A stretch of DNA of 39,625 nt from an uncultured beta proteobacterium (GTDB taxonomy: Bacteria; Pseudomonadota; Gammaproteobacteria; Burkholderiales; Burkholderiaceae_C), in contig CAIJRK010000067.1 of assembly GCA_903823025.1 (NCBI GenBank), positions 1 to 39,625 on the forward strand. The letters run 5' to 3'. Position 1 is the stretch's first letter. The number at the start of each line of letters is the position of its first letter. This document shows, one piece after another, positions 19,741 to 29,421 of this stretch. Below the pieces are notes generated by a model that was not told where the DNA came from, searched no databases, and worked only from the letters and a program-made list of their open reading frames with translations. The position numbers and the translations under genes were made by a program.

Positions 19741-20870
19741 CAACAACCGATATTTTGACTGAGGTGCGCGGCCAGGTGGGCTTCATCACGCTCAATCGGC
19801 CACAGGCACTGAATGCCCTTTCGCTGGAAATGGTTCGCACGCTTACCGACTGCTTGCTCGCTTGGCGTGATGATGACGCCATTCAAGCGGTTGCAATTCG
19901 CGGCTGCAACAAAGCGGGACCGTTTGGCGCCTTTTGTGCGGGCGGCGACATTCGCTTTTTTCATCATGCCGCTTTGACTGGAAATCCTGAGTTGGCGGAT
20001 TTCTTTACCGAAGAATATGCGCTCAACCATCTGATTCACACTTACCCCAAACCTTATATCGCTTTCATGGACGGTATTGTGATGGGCGGTGGCATGGGTT
20101 TATGTGGTCATGGCCGGGATCGTGAGGCATCACCAGGACATGGAATACTGATTCGTATTGTCACCGAGCGCACCAAAATGGCGATGCCCGAAACCCAGAT
20201 TGGTCTTTTCCCCGATGTGGGTGCTGGCTACTTTCTGAGCCGTTGTCCGGGTCACACGGGTGAATGGCTGGCGTTAACGGGCGAAGTCATCGATGCCTCG
20301 CAAGCGCAAATGTTGGGTTTGGCCGATGCCCGCTTTGAAGTGGCGCAACTGAGTTTGGCTTGGGAGTCGTTGGCTACCCTGGACTTTTATGGCACGCAAG
20401 CCCTTAAGTCATGGCTGACCATGTACGCATCTGCTGAAGCGCCGTCTGATCTTGAAAACCGCGCGAAAATTGACCATTACTTTTCATACGCCACCGTGTC
20501 TGAGATCGTGCAGTCACTTGAAGTTGCCTCTGACGTATGGGCGCAAGACACGGCGGCGACTTTACGCAAACGCTCGCCATTGATGCTGCACATTGCCCTC
20601 GAACAAATTCGCCGAGCTCGTACTTTGTCACTGGCGCAAGATTTACGTCTGGAGCGTGACATGGTGCACCATAGTTTTGACCCGCTGCATTTGGGGCGCA
20701 GCGCAAGCCAAAGCGAGACGGTAGAAGGTATTCGTGCTTTAGCCATCGACAAAGACAAGGCACCGCGCTGGAATCCACTCCGTATTGAGGCTGTCACGGC
20801 AGCTATGGTTGCCCCATTTTTCAACAGTCCCTGGACACCCCAAACGCATCCTTTGCGTGCGCTGGGTTAA
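19737..20870 (+). CDS. Enoyl-CoA hydratase/isomerase family, 3-hydroxyisobutyryl-CoA hydrolase-like
   Basis: The 377-residue protein is the length of the ECH_2/HIBCH group; classical enoyl-CoA hydratases have about 260. The CoA-binding crotonase core starts at GFITLNRPQALNALSLEMV. FCAGGDIRFF (about 67-76) and GIVMGGGMGL (113-122) form the oxyanion hole. The active-site region is MPETQIGLFPDVGAGYFLS, with E152 and D160. HIBCH releases 3-hydroxyisobutyrate from its CoA ester in valine catabolism; that activity is inferred from length and motifs. An unusual stretch of about 11 residues (E130-R140) interrupts the normally continuous HGRxRxVTERT region. An ATG at 19722 is an alternative start, but the ATGA overlap favours 19737. 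Confidence 0.85.
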   Translation: MTTTDILTEVRGQVGFITLNRPQALNALSLEMVRTLTDCLLAWRDDDAIQAVAIRGCNKAGPFGAFCAGGDIRFFHHAALTGNPELADFFTEEYALNHLIHTYPKPYIAFMDGIVMGGGMGLCGHGRDREASPGHGILIRIVTERTKMAMPETQIGLFPDVGAGYFLSRCPGHTGEWLALTGEVIDASQAQMLGLADARFEVAQLSLAWESLATLDFYGTQALKSWLTMYASAEAPSDLENRAKIDHYFSYATVSEIVQSLEVASDVWAQDTAATLRKRSPLMLHIALEQIRRARTLSLAQDLRLERDMVHHSFDPLHLGRSASQSETVEGIRALAIDKDKAPRWNPLRIEAVTAAMVAPFFNSPWTPQTHPLRALG

Positions 20871-20885
20871 GACCGATTTACCCCT

Positions 20886-21887
20886 CTAAAGAGAGCGACG
20901 AATGCGTAACGTCTGGCTCATAGGTCTTATCGTGCGTTTGATGCGCACGACCTTGTCTCTCTCTTGCGTGGGGATTTGCATTTGCAATCTCAGGCTCTGC
21001 ACATCTTGCAAATGTTGATCGCGCTGCTCTCGCAGTTCTGACACACTGCCTTCAAGTTCCCCCTTGCGCTGTTGGAGTGTTTCAAACGCTTGCTGCTTTT
21101 GGGATATTTGCTGACGATGCAGCTCAATCTGCTCCACGAGCGCCTGTTGCGCTTGTTCCAGTGTTTTTTGCACCTTTAGCGCATTCCCCCTTTCGCGATC
21201 CACTTCCAGCATCAAACGTTTGGCCTCCGTGGTGTGGCGTTGCGTCAGTGTTGTCGCGACCGTGCGTTGTTGCTCTAGTTCATGCGTCAATCGCTGTTGT
21301 GCGGTGTTGAAGCCTTCTTGCTGTTCTCGGCGTTGCTCAACCCCCGCATCGACTTGACTTTTTAGCACGCTGATCTCGCCTTGCGCGCGTGCCAGATCAG
21401 CCTGACTGGTTATCCACTGCTGCTGAATCGTCTCTCTCGCCTGCTGGACATCACTCAACTGTTGCACGCTGGACTGTAGCTGCTTCGTGGCGGTTTGCGC
21501 CAATTCGTCGGCGTTCAAAACCTGCGCTTTGGCATCTTCCCGCAGTTCCTCCCATTCGTTTTTAGCCGCGCTTTGTGCCTGCTGCCATAAGCTTCCCACC
21601 ATCTCACCTGCAGCCTCACGCAACGCCTGCGGCAAATCAGGATGTTCAATCCTGATACGACTTTTATCTCGCAGCGTCTCCCAAAATTTGGTGAGAGCCT
21701 CTGCCGGCGCACTCATGCTGCCTTTGCGCACCAACTGATATAGCTTATTTGTGGTGGGGGTGATGCCATGCCTGAAAAACAGCAAAACACACACTTCCCG
21801 ATACAAATCTTGGGTTCCTGGAGCTTGCGTGCGTAAAACCTCCACTTCAGCTTGCAAATCGGCTTCGGTTGCAGCGTATTTTCCCAT
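20886..21887 (-). CDS. KfrA-N-type DNA-binding coiled-coil protein
   Basis: The 333-residue protein has an N-terminal helical DNA-binding region of the KfrA_N kind (about 1-115; GITPTTNKLYQLVRKGSMSA and ALTKFWETLRDKSRIRIEHP). A long Gln/Glu-rich coiled coil follows (about 120-305, repeated QQ, EQ and LEQ heptads), then a basic tail (RDKVVRIKRTIRP). KfrA of IncP plasmids is an autoregulated DNA-binding, filament-like protein that aids plasmid stability. By analogy this one may bind the palindrome-rich region in front of its own gene. The frame extends to GTG 21896; ATG 21887 is chosen because AGAAAG lies 8 bases upstream. It is divergent from a tyrosine recombinase and set among housekeeping genes. 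The chromosomal function is unknown. Confidence 0.85.
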   Translation of the reverse strand: MGKYAATEADLQAEVEVLRTQAPGTQDLYREVCVLLFFRHGITPTTNKLYQLVRKGSMSAPAEALTKFWETLRDKSRIRIEHPDLPQALREAAGEMVGSLWQQAQSAAKNEWEELREDAKAQVLNADELAQTATKQLQSSVQQLSDVQQARETIQQQWITSQADLARAQGEISVLKSQVDAGVEQRREQQEGFNTAQQRLTHELEQQRTVATTLTQRHTTEAKRLMLEVDRERGNALKVQKTLEQAQQALVEQIELHRQQISQKQQAFETLQQRKGELEGSVSELREQRDQHLQDVQSLRLQMQIPTQERDKVVRIKRTIRPMSQTLRIRRSL

Positions 21888-21907
21888 ACTAATCACTTTC
21901 TAGTTAA

Positions 21908-21989
21908 ATTATTAAATAATACAACGTAATATGTATTTATACATGAATTGTATTTAAATCTATGGACATAATCAGTCTAATGTCCATAG
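21908..21989. promoter_or_regulatory. Palindrome-rich divergent operator/promoter region between kfrA-like and recombinase genes
   Basis: Within 82 AT-rich bases there are three palindromes: ATTATT-A-AATAAT (21908-21920), ATGTAT-TT-ATACAT (21931-21944), and a 10-bp inverted repeat CTATGGACAT (21960-21969) / ATGTCCATAG (21980-21989) with a 10-base spacer. Half-sites ATACA or TGTAT recur at 21919, 21932, 21939 and 21949 in alternating orientation. ATTAAATAAT appears at 21911 and again at 21991. The region is typical of an autoregulated divergent control region. Binding by the KfrA-like protein, or recombinase core sites, are both possible; neither is shown. Confidence 0.6.
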
Positions 21990-22026
21990 AATTAAATAAT
22001 CGTTCAAAAATTGCTGTTTTAAAGTC

Positions 22027-23193
22027 ATGAAGTCACTCACCACACTGAATTTTTTGGTTATCCCTCCGCATCTGGATGGCCGTGACGGGGGCAATCGCGC
22101 TAAATTACCTGGCCAGTTAACGGCTAGAGATGACCGCAGCGCTGTTTTGGCGTGGCTGGCCCGCTATGCCGATTCGCCAGCGACACTCGCCAGTTATCGC
22201 AAAGAGTCCGAGCGACTCATGCTGTGGTGTGGACTGCAGCACGGCGTCGCACTGTCAGACCTGACGCATGAAGATTTGCTGGTGTATCAACAGTTTCTGG
22301 CCGACCCGCAGCCCGCCGAGCGTTGGGTCATCCAGCAAGGTCAAAAGCCGGGGCGAAATTCGCCTTTATGGCGACCCTTTGCCGGGCCTTTGAGTACAGC
22401 CAGCCAGCGTCAAGCCATGTCCATCTTGAATGCCCTGTTGTCGTGGCTGGTCGAGGCCGGTTATTTAGCGGGCAATCCTTTGGCCCTGAGCCGTCGCAGA
22501 CGGCGGCTGGCACCACCGCACATCAGTCGTTTTCTGCCCATGACGCAATGGCAAACCGTGATGCACACGATTGAAGCCATGCCGGTGTCAAACGCACGGG
22601 AACAGAGCCATGCGGCACGTTGCCGCTGGCTATTTTCATTGTTGTATATCGGTGGTTTGCGCGTCTCGGAAATTGGTACCGCCAACATGGGCAGTTTTTT
22701 CAACCAGAGGGGCAGTGACGCGCATGAACGCTGGTGGCTGGAAGTTAAAGGCAAAGGCGGTAAAAATCGCCTGATTCCGGCGACGCCTGAATTAATGGCT
22801 GAACTTGCACGCTACCGCCAAGTCCACCACTTGCGGCCTCAACCTCTGGAAGGCGAGAACACACCGTTATTAATCCCGCTGATTGGGCCACACAAGCCGA
22901 TGGCGCGCACCGCTATTCATGAAATCGTCAAAGGCGTGATGCGGGCCAGTGCTGACCGGCTGCGCTGCCAAGGCCCCGAGTTTGAGGCTGCTGCCGCGCA
23001 TCTTGAACAAGCCTCGACCCACTGGATGCGTCACACCGCTGGCAGTCATTTGAGCGAAAAGGCCGATCTGAAAGTGGTTCGTGACAACTTGGGTCATGCC
23101 AACATCAGCACGACCAGTATTTATTTGCACTCTGAAGACGATGCCCGTCACGATGCAACCTCCGCTGTGCACCGTGTAGGCTGGAAAAATTAA
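22027..23193 (+). CDS. Tyrosine-type site-specific recombinase/integrase (Xer-like, atypical length)
   Basis: The 388-residue protein combines an N-terminal SAM-like core-binding domain (about 35-150, SPATLASYRKESERLMLW) with a catalytic domain. The catalytic set appears complete: R212 (GLRVSEIG), K243 (KGKGGKNRLIP), H332 and R335 (THWMRHTAG), H357 (LGHANISTT) and the nucleophile Y366 (SIYLH). XerC and XerD have about 300 residues; the extra length here lies near 95-125 (RWVIQQGQKPGRNSPLW) and 310-330. It is not linked to phage genes, a tRNA or cargo, so it is not an obvious integrative element integrase. It is divergent from the KfrA-like gene and ends 4 bp before the convergent smpB stop. 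The role may be dimer resolution or a domesticated function; this is unknown. Confidence 0.88.
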   Translation: MKSLTTLNFLVIPPHLDGRDGGNRAKLPGQLTARDDRSAVLAWLARYADSPATLASYRKESERLMLWCGLQHGVALSDLTHEDLLVYQQFLADPQPAERWVIQQGQKPGRNSPLWRPFAGPLSTASQRQAMSILNALLSWLVEAGYLAGNPLALSRRRRRLAPPHISRFLPMTQWQTVMHTIEAMPVSNAREQSHAARCRWLFSLLYIGGLRVSEIGTANMGSFFNQRGSDAHERWWLEVKGKGGKNRLIPATPELMAELARYRQVHHLRPQPLEGENTPLLIPLIGPHKPMARTAIHEIVKGVMRASADRLRCQGPEFEAAAAHLEQASTHWMRHTAGSHLSEKADLKVVRDNLGHANISTTSIYLHSEDDARHDATSAVHRVGWKN

Positions 23194-23197
23194 TTAT

Positions 23198-23671
23198 TTA
23201 ACGTCGATGAACCTTCATAGCCCGTTCGACTTCACGTTTACCTTCGCGATCCTTGATGGTGTCGCGTTTGTCGTGTTCTGCTTTACCTTTAGCTAAAGCA
23301 ATCTCACACTTGATCTTGCCATCTTTCCAATGCAAATTAAGCGGCACCAGCGTGTAACCTTTTTGCTCCACCTTGCTGATTAACCGCTTGATTTCTTCTC
23401 GGTGCAGCAGCAGCTTTTTAGTGCGCACCTTGTCCGGATTGATGTGTGAAGAGGCGGTATTCAAGGGTTGAATTTGCAGGCCGATGACGAACAGTTCCCG
23501 ATGGCGAATGACGACATAACCCTCGGTTAGTTGCACCTTGCCGGCGCGCAGTGATTTGACTTCCCAGCCTTCCAGCACCAAGCCTGCCTCCAGGCGCTCT
23601 TCAAAAAAATAGTTGTACGCAGCCTTTTTATTGTCGGCAATGCGAGTTGCAGTTTCGGGTTTTTTAGCCAT
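23198..23671 (-). CDS. smpB: SsrA (tmRNA)-binding protein SmpB
   Basis: SmpB delivers tmRNA to stalled ribosomes in trans-translation. The 157-residue length and motifs are standard: [20 protein letters not shown] near the N-terminus, [56 protein letters not shown], and the Lys/Arg-rich C-terminal tail ([20 protein letters not shown]) that lies along the mRNA channel. The tmRNA gene itself is not in the window. It is divergent from ratA across 67 bp, a classic proteobacterial arrangement. Confidence 0.97.
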   Translation of the reverse strand: MAKKPETATRIADNKKAAYNYFFEERLEAGLVLEGWEVKSLRAGKVQLTEGYVVIRHRELFVIGLQIQPLNTASSHINPDKVRTKKLLLHREEIKRLISKVEQKGYTLVPLNLHWKDGKIKCEIALAKGKAEHDKRDTIKDREGKREVERAMKVHRR

Positions 23672-23738
23672 GAGTCAATCTGGGGTTGTCAGTCGTGCAA
23701 ACAAGGCTTGTTTACAATCTGGGGAAATACTCCATTCT

Positions 23739-24182
23739 ATGAAAACTGTAAAGAAGACCGTCCTGATTTGGTACAGCCCGCAAGAAATGTATGCCCTTGT
23801 GATTGATGTTGATCAATACCCCAAGTTTTTACCTTGGTGCGACCGTGCACGGGTGGTCTCCTCCGATGCGCATGGCATGACGGCAGAAATCGGGATTGGT
23901 TTCAGCGGCGTCCACCAGACTTTCACCACACTGAATCAGCATGTGCCGGGCAGCCAAGTCAAAATAAAATTACTGGATGGGCCTTTTTCAAGCCTGGACG
24001 GAGAGTGGAACTTCTTGCCCTTGGGAGACGGCAGTCAGCGCGCCTGCAAAGTGGAGTTAACGCTGACCTTTGGCTTTGACAATGTCATTTTAGGCAAGGT
24101 GGTTGGCCCCGTTTTTGAAAAAATTGCCATCAGCATGGTGGACGCTTTTATCAAACGGGCTACACAGGTGTATGGCGAGTAG
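23739..24182 (+). CDS. ratA: RatA/COQ10-family START-domain protein
   Basis: The 147-residue polyketide-cyclase/START-like protein begins MKTVKKTVLIWYSPQEMYAL, followed by VIDVDQYPKFLPWCDRARVV, the diagnostic family signature. FEKIAISMVDAFIKRATQVY lies at the C-terminus. Homologues are named either ribosome-association toxin RatA or ubiquinone-binding COQ10-like protein. The conserved pairing with rnfH and smpB and the lack of a true antitoxin make a housekeeping role, probably in quinone or respiratory function, at least as likely as a toxin. The open frame begins at 23613 inside smpB; ATG 23739 is the family start. It overlaps rnfH by 11 bases. Confidence 0.92.
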   Translation: MKTVKKTVLIWYSPQEMYALVIDVDQYPKFLPWCDRARVVSSDAHGMTAEIGIGFSGVHQTFTTLNQHVPGSQVKIKLLDGPFSSLDGEWNFLPLGDGSQRACKVELTLTFGFDNVILGKVVGPVFEKIAISMVDAFIKRATQVYGE

Positions 24183-24519
24183 CTTGAAGATTCAGGTCAC
24201 GGTGGTTTATTCGCCAGCGCCTCGGGTTGTGCATGAAATGACACTGCAATTGAAACCTGTCAGCACGGTTTTACAAGCACTGCAAGGTAGTGGTTTTTTG
24301 CAACAATTCCCCTTAATAGATGTGCTGACTACAGAGGTTGGGATTTGGGGTCGCCAAGCCAGTTTGAATCAAACATTGCGAGACCATGACCGCGTTGAAA
24401 TTTATAGGGCGCTTACCGTCGATCCCAAAGTGGCCCGCCGGGAACGGTTTACCAGACAGGGTGCTCGCACGACAGGGCTTTTCATGAAGAAGCGGGCAGG
24501 CGCCAAAGCGGGCTACTAA
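24172..24519 (+). CDS. rnfH: RnfH-family ubiquitin-like fold protein
   Basis: The 115-residue protein has the RnfH (UPF0125) pattern: a beta-grasp start (IQVTVVYSPAPRVVHEMTLQ), VGIWGRQASLNQTLRDHDRV in the middle and EIYRALTVDPKVARRERFTR towards the end. The last part, RVEIYRxLxxDPKxxRRxR, is diagnostic. The molecular function is not settled; the gene is almost always beside ratA, as here, where it starts inside the ratA 3' end. ATG 24172 is used because the longer frame from 24103 only adds sequence overlapping ratA. The C-terminal basic tail (MKKRAGAKAGY) is slightly longer than usual. Confidence 0.92.
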   Translation: MASSLKIQVTVVYSPAPRVVHEMTLQLKPVSTVLQALQGSGFLQQFPLIDVLTTEVGIWGRQASLNQTLRDHDRVEIYRALTVDPKVARRERFTRQGARTTGLFMKKRAGAKAGY

Positions 24520-24525
24520 CCCGGC

Positions 24526-24561
24526 TAACGCTCTATTTTCAGCGTTAAAACCAGCGGTTTT

Positions 24562-24562
<1 letters not shown>
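24526..24562. terminator. Convergent terminator region between rnfH and the DUF4124 gene
   Basis: Two adjacent hairpins are present. TAACGCT (24526-24532) pairs with AGCGTTA (24541-24547). AAAACC (24547-24552) pairs with GGTTTT (24556-24561), continuing into the T-run for the plus strand. On the minus strand the second hairpin is followed by a short TTTT. It fits a bidirectional terminator closing both converging genes. Confidence 0.55.
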
Positions 24563-26654
<2,092 letters not shown>

Positions 26655-26671
26655 GCTTGAACTGATTAGCC

Positions 26672-28282
26672 ATGCATCAAAAAATTCTCATCCTCGACTT
26701 TGGTTCCCAAGTCACCCAGCTCATTGCACGTCGCATCCGCGAAGCGCATGTTTTTTGTGAAGTTCATCCCTGTGATGTGAGCAGCGACTGGGTGCGCGCT
26801 TATGCCCGGGACGGCAAGCTCAAGGGCATCATTTTGTCCGGCAGCCACGCCAGCGTTTACGAAGACAGCACCGACAAAGCGCCGCAAGCTGTGTTTGAAC
26901 TGGGCGTGCCTGTGTTGGGCATTTGCTACGGGATGCAAACTATGGCGCATCAGTTGGGCGGCTTGGTACAAAGCGGCCATACCCGTGAGTTTGGTCACGC
27001 TGATGTGCGGGCGCGGGGTCACACGCAACTACTGGAAGGCATTCAGGACTACACCACCGCCATGGGCCATGGCATGTTGCAAGTGTGGATGAGCCACGGC
27101 GACAAGGTGACCGAGTTACCCCATGGCTTTAAGCTGATGGCCAGTACCGACAGTTGCCCGATTGCGGGCATGGCCGATGAAGATCGCCGTTTTTATGGCG
27201 TGCAGTTTCACCCTGAAGTCACACACACCAAACGCGGCCCGGCGATTCTGGAGCGCTTTGTGCTCGACATCTGCGGCGCACGCCCGGACTGGATCATGGG
27301 CGACTACATCAGCGAAGCCGTTGAAAAAATTCGTGCCCAAGTCGGTACCGATGAGGTCATTTTGGGTCTTTCTGGCGGTGTGGATTCATCTGTAGCAGCG
27401 GCATTGATTCATCGCGCCATTGGTGATCAACTGACTTGTGTATTCGTGGATCATGGCTTGTTGCGCCTGAACGAAGGCGATCAAGTGATGGATATGTTTG
27501 TCGGCAAGCTGCACGCCAAAGTCATTCGAGTGGACGCTGCCGACCAATTTTTAGGTCATTTGGCCGGAGTGAGTGAGCCTGAAGCCAAACGAAAAATCAT
27601 TGGCCGCGAGTTTGTAGAAGTCTTTAAAGCCGAAGCCGGCAAGCTCAAAAATGACCAGTCGCGTCATGTCGCCTGGCTCGCACAAGGCACGATTTACCCG
27701 GACGTGATTGAGTCGGGCGGTGCCAAATCCAAAAAAGCGATTGTTATCAAGAGCCACCACAACGTAGGCGGTTTGCCTGAGCTGCTAGGCCTGAATCTGC
27801 TGGAGCCGCTGCGCGAGTTGTTCAAGGACGAAGTACGCGAGTTGGGTGTGGCGCTGGGTTTGCCTTACCACATGGTTTACCGTCACCCCTTCCCAGGGCC
27901 TGGTCTGGGTGTGCGGATTTTGGGCGAAGTCAAGAAGGAATATGCCGACTTGCTGCGTCAAGCCGACGCCATCTTTATAGAAGAACTGCGTAACTTTATC
28001 GACGAAGAAAGCGGTAAAAGTTGGTATGACCTGACCAGTCAAGCGTTTGTCGTTTTTTTGCCGGTCAAGAGCGTGGGCGTCATGGGCGATGGCCGCACTT
28101 ACGATTACGTGGTGGCCTTGCGTGCCGTGCAAACCAGCGATTTCATGACCGCCGACTGGGCTGAGCTGCCTTATGCGCTGCTCAAAAAAGTGTCCAGCCG
28201 AATCATCAACGAAGTGCGCGGCATCAACCGCGTCACCTATGACGTGAGCAGCAAGCCACCAGCCACTATCGAGTGGGAATGA
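26672..28282 (+). CDS. guaA: GMP synthase (glutamine-hydrolysing)
   Basis: GuaA converts XMP to GMP using glutamine and ATP. The 536-residue bifunctional protein has a class I glutamine amidotransferase domain (1-200) with nucleophile C85 in LGICYGMQ and the His-Glu pair in [11 protein letters not shown]. The ATP-pyrophosphatase domain follows, with P-loop [11 protein letters not shown], and then the dimerisation domain, with [21 protein letters not shown] and the C-terminal [20 protein letters not shown]. All key motifs are intact. It lies directly after guaB; the 69-bp gap to tadA holds no clear terminator. Confidence 0.98.
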   Translation: MHQKILILDFGSQVTQLIARRIREAHVFCEVHPCDVSSDWVRAYARDGKLKGIILSGSHASVYEDSTDKAPQAVFELGVPVLGICYGMQTMAHQLGGLVQSGHTREFGHADVRARGHTQLLEGIQDYTTAMGHGMLQVWMSHGDKVTELPHGFKLMASTDSCPIAGMADEDRRFYGVQFHPEVTHTKRGPAILERFVLDICGARPDWIMGDYISEAVEKIRAQVGTDEVILGLSGGVDSSVAAALIHRAIGDQLTCVFVDHGLLRLNEGDQVMDMFVGKLHAKVIRVDAADQFLGHLAGVSEPEAKRKIIGREFVEVFKAEAGKLKNDQSRHVAWLAQGTIYPDVIESGGAKSKKAIVIKSHHNVGGLPELLGLNLLEPLRELFKDEVRELGVALGLPYHMVYRHPFPGPGLGVRILGEVKKEYADLLRQADAIFIEELRNFIDEESGKSWYDLTSQAFVVFLPVKSVGVMGDGRTYDYVVALRAVQTSDFMTADWAELPYALLKKVSSRIINEVRGINRVTYDVSSKPPATIEWE

Positions 28283-28351
28283 AAAACGCGATATTCGTGA
28301 GCGGCATCAACAGATGACAGCCCGCCGTTAAGGAGGGTTTCGTTTATTCAC

Positions 28352-29395
28352 ATGCACCACAGTGATGTACAAGTCATGCAGCTTGCCTTAGCGCAAGCGA
28401 CGTTGGCAGGTGCAGCGGGAGAAATACCCGTCGGGGCGGTGCTGTTAAAAAATGGGGTTGTCATCGCGGTTGGCCGTAATGCCCCCATTGCTGAACATGA
28501 CCCAACAGCGCACGCTGAAATTGTGGCTTTACGCGCTGCAGCGCTGGTTTTGGGAAACTATCGCCTCGACGACTGTGAACTTTTTGTAACTCTGGAACCC
28601 TGCGTCATGTGCGCAGGAGCCATGCTCAATGCTCGCTTGCAACGCGTGGTGTTTGGCGCTTTCGACCCCAAAACAGGCGCCGCTGGGTCTGTACTGGATG
28701 TCTTCAAAAATACCCGTTTGAACCATCAAACGCATGTGCAAGGTGGATTACTGGCGGTTGAAAGCGCCACGTTATTACAAAACTTCTTCAAGCAAAAACG
28801 GGCACAGCACCGCGCAGTGAGTAGCCCGGTGCGTGAAGATGCCGTTCGCACCCCTGATGCCCGGTTTTCAAATTTGTCGGATTACCCGTGGCCCCCTCAC
28901 TACATCAGCCACTTGCCCAGTCTGCAAGGCTTGCGCCTGCATTACCTCGACCTGGGGCCGATTGATGCACCTCACACCTATCTGTGCCTGCATGATGCGG
29001 CAAGCTGGAGCTACGCCTTTCGACAAATGATTCCAGAACTTCTGGCTGCTGGCCATCGGGTGCTGGCCCCGGATTTGATCGGTTTTGGCAAGAGCGATAA
29101 GCCCAAGAAAGAGTCCCTGCATACGCTGGATTGGCATCAGCAAATAGTGAGCGAGTTAGTTGAGCATTTGGACTTGAAAAATGTAGTTCTGGTGCGGCAA
29201 GACCTGAATAATTTATTCCCCTCTATCAGGGACTCCGAACGTTACCGAGACCGTCGGGTGATGCCGGTAGCGCCAGAACATGTACTTACCTCCATCGCTG
29301 ATGAAGCCCCGTTTCCAGACCAGGGGCACCGCGCCGCTTTACGCGCTTTCGCCTCGCCAGGTTTAAGAAATAAACGATCAGGCGATGGTTCCTGA
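28352..29395 (+). CDS. tadA: tRNA adenosine(34) deaminase TadA with C-terminal alpha/beta-hydrolase-like extension
   Basis: TadA deaminates A34 of tRNA-Arg(ACG) to inosine. Residues 1-155 form a complete cytidine-deaminase-fold domain: zinc ligand H54 and catalytic E56 in HAEI, then C84 and C87 in PCVMC. VGAVLLKNG and RVVFGAFDPKTGAAGS are also visible. Stand-alone TadA has about 150-170 residues; here the frame continues in phase for about 190 more. Residues 176-284 closely resemble the N-terminal part of haloalkane-dehalogenase-like hydrolases (VLAPDLIGFGKSDKPKKESL), but the rest is eroded (separate entry). The deaminase part should be functional. AAGGAGGG (28330-28337) is 14 bases before the ATG, rather far. 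It lies downstream of guaA. Confidence 0.92.
   Translation: MHHSDVQVMQLALAQATLAGAAGEIPVGAVLLKNGVVIAVGRNAPIAEHDPTAHAEIVALRAAALVLGNYRLDDCELFVTLEPCVMCAGAMLNARLQRVVFGAFDPKTGAAGSVLDVFKNTRLNHQTHVQGGLLAVESATLLQNFFKQKRAQHRAVSSPVREDAVRTPDARFSNLSDYPWPPHYISHLPSLQGLRLHYLDLGPIDAPHTYLCLHDAASWSYAFRQMIPELLAAGHRVLAPDLIGFGKSDKPKKESLHTLDWHQQIVSELVEHLDLKNVVLVRQDLNNLFPSIRDSERYRDRRVMPVAPEHVLTSIADEAPFPDQGHRAALRAFASPGLRNKRSGDGS
28874..29395 (+). pseudogene. Degenerate haloalkane dehalogenase-like alpha/beta hydrolase domain fused to tadA
   Basis: The segment from about residue 175 of the tadA frame starts like an intact hydrolase (YPWPPHYISHLPSLQGLRLH). Family landmarks are then damaged. The expected HG at the oxyanion turn is H214-D215. 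The nucleophile region normally reading QDWGG is QDLNN (D284). Residues between DSERYRDRRVM and EAPFPDQGHRAALRAF are about 20, where intact relatives have roughly 50 more. The frame stops soon after RAF, so the catalytic acid and histidine are missing. I infer a former hydrolase domain now decayed. The alternative is a short structural extension under selection. Confidence 0.6.
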
Positions 29396-29421
29396 AAGAA
29401 TCAAGAAAATCTTCCCCCGCG

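Noticed and set aside
21948..21972. Promoter for the recombinase with TTGTAT and CATAAT
   Set aside because: The spacer is only 13 bases; no well-spaced pair was found in this AT-rich region.
20871..23197. An integrative element carried by the tyrosine recombinase
   Set aside because: No flanking direct repeats, tRNA target or cargo genes were found; the pair is closely packed between core genes.
23686..23718. Promoter for ratA with TTGTCA (-35) and TACAAT (-10)
   Set aside because: The spacer is about 21 bases, too long for a normal sigma-70 promoter.
23739..24519. ratA-rnfH as a genuine toxin-antitoxin system
   Set aside because: The RatA name comes from one E. coli overexpression phenotype. 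The gene is a conserved COQ10-like family member next to smpB across proteobacteria, and RnfH does not behave as a standard antitoxin. I annotate it as housekeeping.
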